Source: Pustulibacterium marinum (lineage in GTDB: Bacteria; Bacteroidota; Bacteroidia; Flavobacteriales; Flavobacteriaceae). Taken from it: a DNA stretch of 64,000 nucleotides. Below, one piece after another: positions 19,457-26,721 of this stretch; positions within the stretch are counted from its first letter, which is position 1; each line of letters starts with the position of its first letter. The stretch spans positions 89,306-153,305 of the forward strand of contig NZ_FPBK01000003.1 of the NCBI RefSeq assembly GCF_900116665.1, given 5' to 3'. The notes under the pieces were generated by a model, which made no database searches, was not told the DNA's origin, and saw nothing but the letters and a program-made list of their open reading frames with translations. The position numbers and the translations under genes are program-made.

Positions 19457-20016
19457 GAATTATATCTGGTAAATATAAAGGAAAACGATTAATGGCGCCA
19501 AGCAAATTACCTGTAAGACCCACTACAGATTTTGCAAAAGAAGCCCTATTCAATATTTTAAATAACTCCTTCTATTTTGATGAAGTTTCATTGCTTGATC
19601 TTTTTTCCGGAACCGGAAATATTAGTTATGAATTTGCCAGTAGAGGTTGTAAAGAAATTACTGCTGTTGACGCCAATATTGGTTGCGTACAATACATCAA
19701 TAAAACCGCCAAAGAATTAGACTTTGACATAAGAACCTTTAAAAGTGATGTATTTAAATTCTTAGAAAAAACGATGATCACAGCAGATATTATTTTTGCC
19801 GACCCTCCTTATGATTTTTCAGACGAACAATTCGCCGAAATCCCTAAACTTGTTTTCGAACGTAATTTAGTATCGGAAGAAGGTTATTTAATTGTAGAAC
19901 ACTCCAAACACACCAAATTATCTGAACTTCCATTTTTTGCATTCGATAAAAGATACGGTGGAAGCGTATTTAGTTTTTTTGAAATTCCTTCGGATGAAGA
20001 AGATATAGAAGAATAA
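19453..20016 (+). CDS. rsmD: 16S rRNA (guanine-N2) methyltransferase, RsmD family
   Basis: 187 residues, family length. It begins MRIISGKYKGKRL and has PTTDFAKEALFNIL, the SAM motif LLDLFSGTGNISYEFASRG and the catalytic IFADPPYDF, all diagnostic of RsmD. The enzyme methylates G966 of 16S rRNA in the assembled small subunit. It is translationally coupled to the DUF3822 gene and lies two bases before the M61 peptidase gene. Confidence 0.95.
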   Translation: MRIISGKYKGKRLMAPSKLPVRPTTDFAKEALFNILNNSFYFDEVSLLDLFSGTGNISYEFASRGCKEITAVDANIGCVQYINKTAKELDFDIRTFKSDVFKFLEKTMITADIIFADPPYDFSDEQFAEIPKLVFERNLVSEEGYLIVEHSKHTKLSELPFFAFDKRYGGSVFSFFEIPSDEEDIEE

Positions 20017-20018
20017 TT

Positions 20019-21797
20019 ATGAAGCACTTATTCCCCCTTTTGAGCTTATTTATGTTCGCCATCAGCTATGGCCAATCTGCAAACTATAATTACACCATTT
20101 CTACTGAAGATCCAAACACGCATTATTATCATATAAGTCTTGAAATAAATAACATAGATCAAGATACACTAACACTCAAAATGCCAGTTTGGACACCTGG
20201 TTATTATCTAATTCTAGATCACGCTAAAAACATAAAGTCTTTTGAAGCAAATACTACTACTCAAGAATTATCGTTATTTAAAACCAATAAAAATACGTTC
20301 AAGGTTATTACAAATGGCAGTAAAACCGTTCAAATAACTTATGATGTTTATGCGTTTGAACGTTCCGTTGCACATCCCTTTTTAGATGACGGTAGAGCTT
20401 TTATGTGCCCAACAGGACTCTTCTTATATCCAGAAAACAAAGAACAGTCAGTAACTTTAAAAGTCATTCCTTTCAAAAGTTGGAAAAGTATCACTACAGG
20501 ATTATCCAAAATCAAAGAAACCGAAAACACTTATTTTGCTAAAGATTTTGATGTTTTATATGACAGCCCATTGCTTGCCGGTGATGTAGCTACATCATCA
20601 TTCGATCTAAACGGAATATCCTATGAAATGGCCATGGAAAACCCTCCGTACCTAGATATTTCTGAGAAATCTAATTATGTAAAAGATCTTAAAAAAATCA
20701 TTGAAACAGGATCTGGGATTATTGGTGATATTCCATATACAAAATATGCTTTTCTCTTCATGGGAAAAGGCTATGGTGGTTTAGAGCATTTAAACTCTAT
20801 GGCTGTTTACAACAATACCGAAAAATATACTGTAGGTAATAACGATGGCTATATCAACTGGCTTTCTTTTATTGCCCATGAATATTTTCATTTATACAAT
20901 GTAAAATCAATACGACCAATAGAATTAGGTCCGTTTGACTATGATCATGAAGTACATACACCCATGCTTTGGTTTTCCGAAGGTGGAACCGTTTATTACG
21001 AATATATGATTCTAAATAAAGCCGGAATTATCAATACTCAGAAAACTTTAGACATGATTTCAGGGACTATCAAAGCTTTTGAAAATATTCCTGGGAGACA
21101 ATTTGAATCTGCTGCTGATTCAAGTTTTGATACATGGAATAGTTTTTTCAGTAATTCCAATCATACCAATAACACCACCATTTCATATTACAATATTGGA
21201 TGTGCCTTGACTATGATTTTAGATTTAGAAATTCGTCATGCATCCGAAAATAAAAATTCGCTAGATAATGTGATACGCTATCTATATAACCACTATCATA
21301 AAGAATTAAACAGAGGATTTACTGATGATGAATTTCAACTAGCTTGCGAAAAATTTGCTACATCTAGTTTAGATAACTTTTTCAAGTTAACCACTTCTAC
21401 AGAAAAAATTGATTATCAAAAATACTTGGATTACGCGGGAATCCTAATTGATACAACTCCGCAACCAATATCAAAATGTTTTACAGGTATTCAAACTAAT
21501 GGAACTACAATTTCTTTTATTGAATTCGGTTCTCCTGCAGAACGTGCTGGCTTGAGCGTGAAGGATGAAATCTTAGAAATAAACGGAAAGCCCTATTCAA
21601 AGGATAATTCTATAAATACAGTTGAGGCTGCATTGAATCCTAATGAAACCATTACTATCAAAATAAAGAGAAGAACTGGAGAAAAGACTTTGAAACTTAC
21701 TTTAGGTAGTAAAAGTTATCCTTCTTATAAAATGACTTTAGACCCAAATGCTACAAAAGCTCAAAAGAAATTCAGAGAAAATTGGTTACGTAATTAA
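20019..21797 (+). CDS. M61 family metallopeptidase with PDZ domain
   Basis: 592 residues with a signal peptide (LLSLFMFAISYGQ). An N-terminal beta domain is followed by a gluzincin core: HEYFH at residues 287-291, with the third zinc ligand in WFSEGGTVYYEY near 320. A PDZ domain (GSPAERAGLSVKDEILEINGK) occupies about 480-560. M61 enzymes act as glycyl aminopeptidases. It should be periplasmic or secreted. It is co-transcribed with rsmD, though no functional link is evident. Confidence 0.92.
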   Translation: MKHLFPLLSLFMFAISYGQSANYNYTISTEDPNTHYYHISLEINNIDQDTLTLKMPVWTPGYYLILDHAKNIKSFEANTTTQELSLFKTNKNTFKVITNGSKTVQITYDVYAFERSVAHPFLDDGRAFMCPTGLFLYPENKEQSVTLKVIPFKSWKSITTGLSKIKETENTYFAKDFDVLYDSPLLAGDVATSSFDLNGISYEMAMENPPYLDISEKSNYVKDLKKIIETGSGIIGDIPYTKYAFLFMGKGYGGLEHLNSMAVYNNTEKYTVGNNDGYINWLSFIAHEYFHLYNVKSIRPIELGPFDYDHEVHTPMLWFSEGGTVYYEYMILNKAGIINTQKTLDMISGTIKAFENIPGRQFESAADSSFDTWNSFFSNSNHTNNTTISYYNIGCALTMILDLEIRHASENKNSLDNVIRYLYNHYHKELNRGFTDDEFQLACEKFATSSLDNFFKLTTSTEKIDYQKYLDYAGILIDTTPQPISKCFTGIQTNGTTISFIEFGSPAERAGLSVKDEILEINGKPYSKDNSINTVEAALNPNETITIKIKRRTGEKTLKLTLGSKSYPSYKMTLDPNATKAQKKFRENWLRN

Positions 21798-22300
21798 TGG
21801 CTAACCATTTTAACATACGTGAAGCCCAAGAAAAAGATCTTCCACAGATACTATGGATTTTGAATGATGCTATTAAAAATACAACGGCAATCTATCATTA
21901 CGAAGAACAATCTCAAAGTCAATTTCAACAATGGTTTCAAGATAAACTGTTGAACAATTTTCCGGTTTTTATTATTGAAGAAAATGACATCATCATGGCT
22001 TACGGAACCTATGGAACGTTTCGCCCATTTGCAGGTTTTCAATTTACTGTAGAGCATTCAGTCTACGTACATCCAGAGCATCAGGGAAAAGGACTTGGAA
22101 AAATCATGTTGCAAGCTTTAATTGAAAGAGCTACTAAAGATGGTTTTCATTGTATGATTGCAGGGATTGATGCTGAAAACACTTCCAGCATTGCATTTCA
22201 TAAAAAATTCGGATTTAAAGAAGCAGGGAGATTTCCGCAAGCCGGAAGAAAATTTGACCGCTGGTTAGATTTGGTCTTTATGCAATTACTCTTAAAATAA
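21797..22300 (+). CDS. GNAT family N-acetyltransferase (phosphinothricin acetyltransferase-like)
   Basis: 167 residues. The acetyl-CoA loop is VHPEHQGKGLGKIM, followed by AGIDAENTSSIAFHKKFGFKE and a C-terminal DLVFMQL, the pattern of Pat/YncA-type acetyltransferases that modify amino-acid-like amines. The real substrate is unknown. The start overlaps the M61 stop by one base, and its stop abuts the 3' end of the RNase P RNA on the other strand. Confidence 0.88.
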   Translation: MANHFNIREAQEKDLPQILWILNDAIKNTTAIYHYEEQSQSQFQQWFQDKLLNNFPVFIIEENDIIMAYGTYGTFRPFAGFQFTVEHSVYVHPEHQGKGLGKIMLQALIERATKDGFHCMIAGIDAENTSSIAFHKKFGFKEAGRFPQAGRKFDRWLDLVFMQLLLK

Positions 22301-22590
22301 AAAGCAGGCCGTAAGCCGGATTCTGTCAAAGCCTTATCATTTATCTAGATTTACAGTTACCTGCAAATTCAAACCGCCTACCCTCCAACATCGGACGAGC
22401 AGCCCTCAAACATTGGTTTACATGGCGTTGCACCGCATAGAGTTTACCTGATTTCACTACAGCATTACCTGTACATCCTTTCTGTTGCACTTGTCCTCGC
22501 CTCACGACGGACGGCCGTTAGCCGCTATGCTTGCTCTATGGTGTCCGGACTTTCCTCTTGTTACCAAGCGATAAGATAGCCTGCTTTCTG
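22301..22590 (-). ncRNA. rnpB: RNase P RNA
   Basis: Read on the minus strand, the sequence has the bacterial type A RNase P RNA core: GAGGAAAGTCCGGAC followed by the P3-P4 region, then the conserved GGTAAACTC, and near the 3' end the P4 partner ACAGAATCCGGCTTA. The ends pair as stem P1 (AAAGCAGGC with GCCTGCTTT). A TACTTTTG -7 box lies at 22594-22601 just upstream. The RNA is the catalytic part of the tRNA 5' processing enzyme. The exact ends are uncertain by a few bases. Confidence 0.96.
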
Positions 22591-22593
22591 CTG

Positions 22594-22601
22594 CAAAAGT
22601 A
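22594..22601 (-). promoter_or_regulatory. -7 promoter box (TACTTTTG) for rnpB
   Basis: On the minus strand TACTTTTG fits TAnnTTTG and ends 4 bases before the predicted RNA 5' end, the right distance for a -7 element. Confidence 0.6.
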
Positions 22602-22707
22602 GTTTTTTAAACTGAAGCTTTTTAAATACTTCTAAAAGAAATTTCCTATGTTGATAACTACCCTATAAAATCAGATTTTACGCCTACCATTTTAACCACT
22701 CATTTTC

Positions 22708-22715
22708 TATATTTG
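22708..22715 (+). promoter_or_regulatory. -7 promoter box (TATATTTG) for dnaX
   Basis: TATATTTG ends only 5 bases before the dnaX ATG, which would give a nearly leaderless transcript. Confidence 0.5.
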
Positions 22716-22720
22716 CCACT

Positions 22721-24442
22721 ATGGAACACTTTGTTGTATCAGCAAGAAAATACCGTCCGCAAACTTTTAAAGATGTAGTTGGCCAAAAAGCCATTACAAA
22801 TACTTTATTAAACGCTATAGACAATAATCATTTAGCGCAAGCTTTATTGTTTTGTGGTCCTCGTGGCGTTGGTAAAACTACGTGCGCACGTATTCTTGCG
22901 AAAATGATCAATAGTGATGGTACAGAGCGGGAAGATGAAGATTTTGCATTTAATATCTTTGAGCTTGATGCCGCTTCTAATAATTCAGTAGATGATATTA
23001 GAAATTTAATTGATCAGGTTAGAATTCCACCACAGGTAGGAAAATACAAAGTGTATATCATTGACGAGGTTCACATGTTGTCTTCTGCAGCTTTCAATGC
23101 TTTTTTGAAGACACTGGAAGAACCGCCAAAACACGCTATTTTTATTTTAGCGACTACCGAAAAACACAAGATTATACCTACGATTCTTTCGCGATGTCAA
23201 ATTTTCGATTTTAAGAGAATTACTGTTACAGACGCAAAAGAATATTTGAAATACATTGCCGAAGAACAGGGAATTGAAGCCGAAGACGATGCATTACATG
23301 TTATTGCTCAAAAGGCTGATGGTGCCATGCGCGATGCACTTTCTATCTTTGACCGAGTGGTTTCTTTTTCCGGAAAATATTTAACGCGACAAGCGGTTAC
23401 AGAAAACCTGAATGTTTTAGATTTTGAAACCTATTTTACCGCAACTGAATTCATCCTGGAAAATAAAATTCCTGATTTGATGTTGCAGTTCAATGAGATT
23501 TTAAGTAGAGGTTTTGATGCGCATCACTTTGTAAGTGGTTTAGCAAGTCATTTTAGAGATTTAATGGTTTGTAAAAATGAAGCTACCATTCCGTTACTAG
23601 AAGTTGGTGAAGAAGCCCAACAAAAATATGCGGAACAAAGTAGAAAAACTTCCATGCCATTTTTATTGGAAGCACTCAAACTTGCCAACGAATGCGATCT
23701 CAATTACAAAACCAGTAAAAATCAGCGTTTGCTCATTGAGCTTTGTTTAATGCAATTGGCCTCCATCACTTATGATGGAGAAAAAAAAAATGGTAAACCC
23801 TTCATAATTCCGGCTACTTTTTTCATCAATACAGAAAAAGTTCCTGTAAAAGAAGTTGCTCCAACCAATGCCATTCCGCCAACAATTACTGAAACAACCA
23901 CTCCACAAGCGGTAAAAGAACCTATTCCTACTCCGGTTTCAAAACCAGCAGCTCCAAAAATAGATCTGAAAAATATGCCGAAAGGTGTATCTGGGTTTTC
24001 CTTGAAGAGCATCAAAGCTAAAAAGGAACTAGAGAAAAATAGAGTTGAAGATATTGTAGACGAAGAAAACCTTCCTCGTGAAAAATTTACCGAAGAAGAA
24101 ATGCAAGAATATTGGAACAAGTATGTTGCAAAGCTTGAAAAAGATGGTAAAAAAATCATGGCTTCTAACTTAACGGTTGATACGCCACGAATGAAAAACC
24201 CAACTACCATTTGGATAGAATCTCCAAACGATGGTATTAAGCACGATATCATTAATCAGCAAAATGCATTGTTAGCATACTTAAAGAAAAAGCTGAAAAA
24301 CTATGATATTTCTTTACACATTACGGTAAACGAAGAAACTGCCAAAAAATTTATTTTCACGCCACAAGAGAAGTATGAAAAGCTGCGCGAAACCAATCCG
24401 GTAATCGATTTGTTACGCAAAGAATTTGATCTCGATTTGTAA
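22721..24442 (+). CDS. dnaX: DNA polymerase III subunit gamma/tau
   Basis: 573 residues. DnaX is the clamp-loader ATPase of the replisome. Walker A is GPRGVGKTTC (46-55), Walker B is IIDEVHML (113-120), and the sensor is LSRCQIF. The four-Cys zinc module that normally follows Walker A is absent; the short stretch SDGTEREDEDFAFN (65-78) replaces it. Domain III ends near residue 350; beyond that comes a Pro/Thr-rich linker (375-425) and a C-terminal tau-specific domain. A run of ten A at codons 354-357 could cause slippage to a short gamma form (see separate entry). The DUF1697 start shares the last base of the stop codon. Confidence 0.95.
   Translation: MEHFVVSARKYRPQTFKDVVGQKAITNTLLNAIDNNHLAQALLFCGPRGVGKTTCARILAKMINSDGTEREDEDFAFNIFELDAASNNSVDDIRNLIDQVRIPPQVGKYKVYIIDEVHMLSSAAFNAFLKTLEEPPKHAIFILATTEKHKIIPTILSRCQIFDFKRITVTDAKEYLKYIAEEQGIEAEDDALHVIAQKADGAMRDALSIFDRVVSFSGKYLTRQAVTENLNVLDFETYFTATEFILENKIPDLMLQFNEILSRGFDAHHFVSGLASHFRDLMVCKNEATIPLLEVGEEAQQKYAEQSRKTSMPFLLEALKLANECDLNYKTSKNQRLLIELCLMQLASITYDGEKKNGKPFIIPATFFINTEKVPVKEVAPTNAIPPTITETTTPQAVKEPIPTPVSKPAAPKIDLKNMPKGVSGFSLKSIKAKKELEKNRVEDIVDEENLPREKFTEEEMQEYWNKYVAKLEKDGKKIMASNLTVDTPRMKNPTTIWIESPNDGIKHDIINQQNALLAYLKKKLKNYDISLHITVNEETAKKFIFTPQEKYEKLRETNPVIDLLRKEFDLDL
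23781..23790 (+). other. A10 slippage-prone tract within dnaX
   Basis: Ten consecutive A after GGAG. The normal frame reads G-E-K-K-N-G. One added A reads E-K-K-K-W then TAA; one lost A reads E-K-K-M-V-N-P-S then TAA. Either slip ends translation within a few codons, giving proteins of about 358 or 361 residues that stop at the end of domain III, as gamma does. In Thermus thermophilus dnaX a similar A run causes transcriptional slippage. Use of the site here is inferred. Confidence 0.55.
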
Positions 24443-24975
24443 TGCAAACTTATATTTGTCTTTTACGAAGCATCAATGTCTCTGGAACCAATATTATCAA
24501 AATGGCAGAATTACGTTCATTTTGGGAAAACTTGGGTTTTTCAGAGGTGAAAACGTATATTCAAAGTGGGAATATTATTTTCAAAAGTACATCGAAACCT
24601 GATGTTTCAGTTTTAGAAAAAGCAATTGAAATTCAATTTCAAACTAAAAATGTTTCGGTAATTATAAAAACTCCAGCACAACTGGAAACCATTATCCGTC
24701 AGAATCCTTTTCTTTCCCTAAAAGATTTCGACCCGAAAAAAATGTACATTTCGTACTTTCAAGAAATTCCAGATACTAGCAAACAAAAAGATTTTGAGCA
24801 ACTTCAATTTGGTGAAGATCAATTCAAAATCATAGACGATGTACTGTATATTTACTTTGGTATTTCGGCTGGAAAAACTAAACTTACCAATAAAATTATA
24901 GAAGGAAAACTTGGAATTTCGGCAACTACCAGAAATTGGAATACTACGAATAAACTATTTTCTCTAGTTTCTTAA
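24442..24975 (+). CDS. DUF1697 family protein
   Basis: 177 residues. The start TYICLLRSINVSGTNIIKMAEL, the FSEVKTYIQSGNIIF segment and the late GISATTRNWNTTNKL are the hallmarks of DUF1697, a widespread small family with no established biochemical role. It is translationally coupled to dnaX (TAATG overlap), though this does not by itself suggest a replication role. Confidence 0.9.
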   Translation: MQTYICLLRSINVSGTNIIKMAELRSFWENLGFSEVKTYIQSGNIIFKSTSKPDVSVLEKAIEIQFQTKNVSVIIKTPAQLETIIRQNPFLSLKDFDPKKMYISYFQEIPDTSKQKDFEQLQFGEDQFKIIDDVLYIYFGISAGKTKLTNKIIEGKLGISATTRNWNTTNKLFSLVS

Positions 24976-25057
24976 AATTTTCACGCAACCTTTTTTTCAT
25001 CAGTACATCTACATAGTAGAAAAAATTGCAATCTATATACTTTGCCATGATGAAGAG

Positions 25058-25094
25058 AAGCATTTCCTGATAAGCTTAGGAGATGCTTTTTTTT
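25058..25094 (+). terminator. Terminator between the DUF1697 gene and miaE
   Basis: An interrupted stem: AAGCAT / ATGCTT outside and CCT / AGG inside, followed by a tract of eight T. It would end the dnaX-DUF1697 transcript. Confidence 0.7.
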
Positions 25095-25141
25095 GTTCTG
25101 AAACAAATTAACTATCCCAAAAGAACTTTTCTCAATTTTAC

Positions 25142-25149
25142 TATTTTTG
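25142..25149 (+). promoter_or_regulatory. -7 promoter box (TATTTTTG) for miaE
   Basis: TATTTTTG fits the consensus and lies 15 bases before the miaE ATG, downstream of the terminator, so miaE has its own promoter. Confidence 0.5.
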
Positions 25150-25164
25150 TAAAAAACAGGAATT

Positions 25165-25746
25165 ATGCTTGGTTTAAAATTGCCTACCGACCCAAGATGG
25201 GTAAATATTGTAGAAAAAAACATTCACGAAATATTGACAGACCACGCTTTTTGCGAACAAAAAGCAACTTCAACAGCCATTTCTTTCATAGTACTTTTCC
25301 CTGAATATACTGATTTGGTTCAAGAAATGACAGCTTTGGTAAAGGAAGAAATCAGTCATTTTAAAATGGTACATGACAAAATTATTGCTCGTGGCTGGAC
25401 GCTGGGAAGAGATAGAAAAGACGAATATGTAAATAAACTGATGACCTTTTTCCCGAAAGGCGGAAGCAGAACAACGTTTATGATTCACAAGCTTTTATAT
25501 GCGGCATTAATTGAAGCTAGAAGTTGTGAACGTTTCCGATTACTTTCCGAGCAAATTGCAGATCAAGAATTGGCTGAATTCTACCGAAACTTGATGGCGA
25601 GCGAAGCTAACCACTACACTATGTTTTTAGGGTTTGCACGTAAATACGGAGACCGAGAAGAGGTTGACAAAAAATGGCAAGATTTGTTAACTTTTGAAGC
25701 CGAAATCATGAAAGAATTGGGAACCAAAGAAACTATGCACGGATAA
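25165..25746 (+). CDS. miaE: tRNA 2-methylthio-N6-isopentenyladenosine hydroxylase (MiaE)
   Basis: 193 residues. A ferritin-like four-helix diiron enzyme: the ligand motifs are EEISHF (about 71-76) and SEANHY (about 153-158), with an internal IEARSCERF carrying further Glu ligands. MiaE hydroxylates the isopentenyl group of modified A37 in tRNAs using O2, which fits an aerobic organism. It is transcribed alone, with its own -7 box and a strong terminator. Confidence 0.93.
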   Translation: MLGLKLPTDPRWVNIVEKNIHEILTDHAFCEQKATSTAISFIVLFPEYTDLVQEMTALVKEEISHFKMVHDKIIARGWTLGRDRKDEYVNKLMTFFPKGGSRTTFMIHKLLYAALIEARSCERFRLLSEQIADQELAEFYRNLMASEANHYTMFLGFARKYGDREEVDKKWQDLLTFEAEIMKELGTKETMHG

Positions 25747-25765
25747 ATCGTTCACTTTATAAAAT

Positions 25766-25793
25766 AAAAAAGCGCCTAATAGGGCGCTTTTTT
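25766..25793. terminator. Bidirectional terminator between miaE and ppx
   Basis: A perfect stem AAAAAAGCGCC / GGCGCTTTTTT between two convergent genes; A and T tracts on both sides allow function in both directions. It ends two bases before the ppx stop codon. Confidence 0.9.
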
Positions 25794-25795
25794 AT

Positions 25796-26707
25796 TTATT
25801 TATTTTCCGATGCCGTCTGCTCTTCTTGGCTGTAATATAAACTTTTTACAATACCATCTGAAAGTCCAATTTTTGGAACATAGATTTTTTTAGCTCTACT
25901 CCATTTCATGGCATTCATATAAATTCTTGCTGCCGGAATAATAACATCTGCACGGTCTTGATTCAAACCAAGAACAGAAATTCGTTCCTCATAAGAAAAC
26001 GACATTAAGAACTGATAATAACTACTGATGTAAGAATAGGTTAATGCGGCACCTTCCTTCTTACCAGAAATTTTGAAAATCTTATTGATGTTTCCACCAG
26101 ATCCAATCAATGCTACGTCTTCAAAACCTTTTGTATGTTCTTTGATCCAGTTTTCAACTTCAATCCAAGTATCATGACTCACGGTTTCATTTAACAAACG
26201 AACTGTACCTATTTTGAAAGATTTTGAAGCTACTGTTTCGCCCTGAGCATAAACAGTAAACTCTGTACTACCTCCACCAACATCAACATACAAGTAATTT
26301 TTATCGCCTTCTATCAAAGTTTTCAAATCGGTAGCTGCAATGATTGCCGCTTCATCAGAACCGTCTATAATTTCTATATTAACTCCGGTTTTCTTTTTAA
26401 TCGTCTTTGCAAGATCTGCTCCATTTTTTGCTTCTCGCATGGCCGATGTAGCACAAGCACGGTAATCTTCTACCTTATGTACTTTCATTAGTATTTTGAA
26501 AGCTTGCATGGATTCTAACAAACGATCGGAGTTCTCATCAGATACTTTTCCGTTTAAAAAAACATCGGTACCTAAACGGATGGGAACCCGTACCAAACTA
26601 CTTTTTGAAAAAGTTGGTGGTTTATTATCGGTTTCCAAAACATTTGAAATTAATAGCCTTACGGCATTAGAACCTATATCTATAGCGGCAAACTTTCTTA
26701 CTCTCAT
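25796..26707 (-). CDS. Ppx/GppA-type exopolyphosphatase or pppGpp phosphatase
   Basis: 303 residues, the short form with only the two actin-like ATPase domains. The phosphate loops FAAIDIGSNAVRLLI (residues 6-20) and YVDVGGGSTEF (about 139-149) are intact. The enzyme removes terminal phosphate from polyphosphate or converts pppGpp to ppGpp; the short form lacks the C-terminal HD domain of E. coli Ppx. It follows ppk1 by 14 bases on the same strand, which favours a polyphosphate role. Confidence 0.9.
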   Translation of the reverse strand: MRVRKFAAIDIGSNAVRLLISNVLETDNKPPTFSKSSLVRVPIRLGTDVFLNGKVSDENSDRLLESMQAFKILMKVHKVEDYRACATSAMREAKNGADLAKTIKKKTGVNIEIIDGSDEAAIIAATDLKTLIEGDKNYLYVDVGGGSTEFTVYAQGETVASKSFKIGTVRLLNETVSHDTWIEVENWIKEHTKGFEDVALIGSGGNINKIFKISGKKEGAALTYSYISSYYQFLMSFSYEERISVLGLNQDRADVIIPAARIYMNAMKWSRAKKIYVPKIGLSDGIVKSLYYSQEEQTASENK

Positions 26708-26721
26708 ACTTTCAAATTATA

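Noticed and set aside
23770-24252. 160-codon minus-strand frame opposite dnaX
   Set aside because: Shadow of the low-complexity tau linker on the other strand; Ser/Phe-rich with no motif.
24981-25304. Two overlapping frames on opposite strands between the DUF1697 gene and miaE
   Set aside because: They cross a terminator and the miaE promoter and start; neither has a recognisable product.
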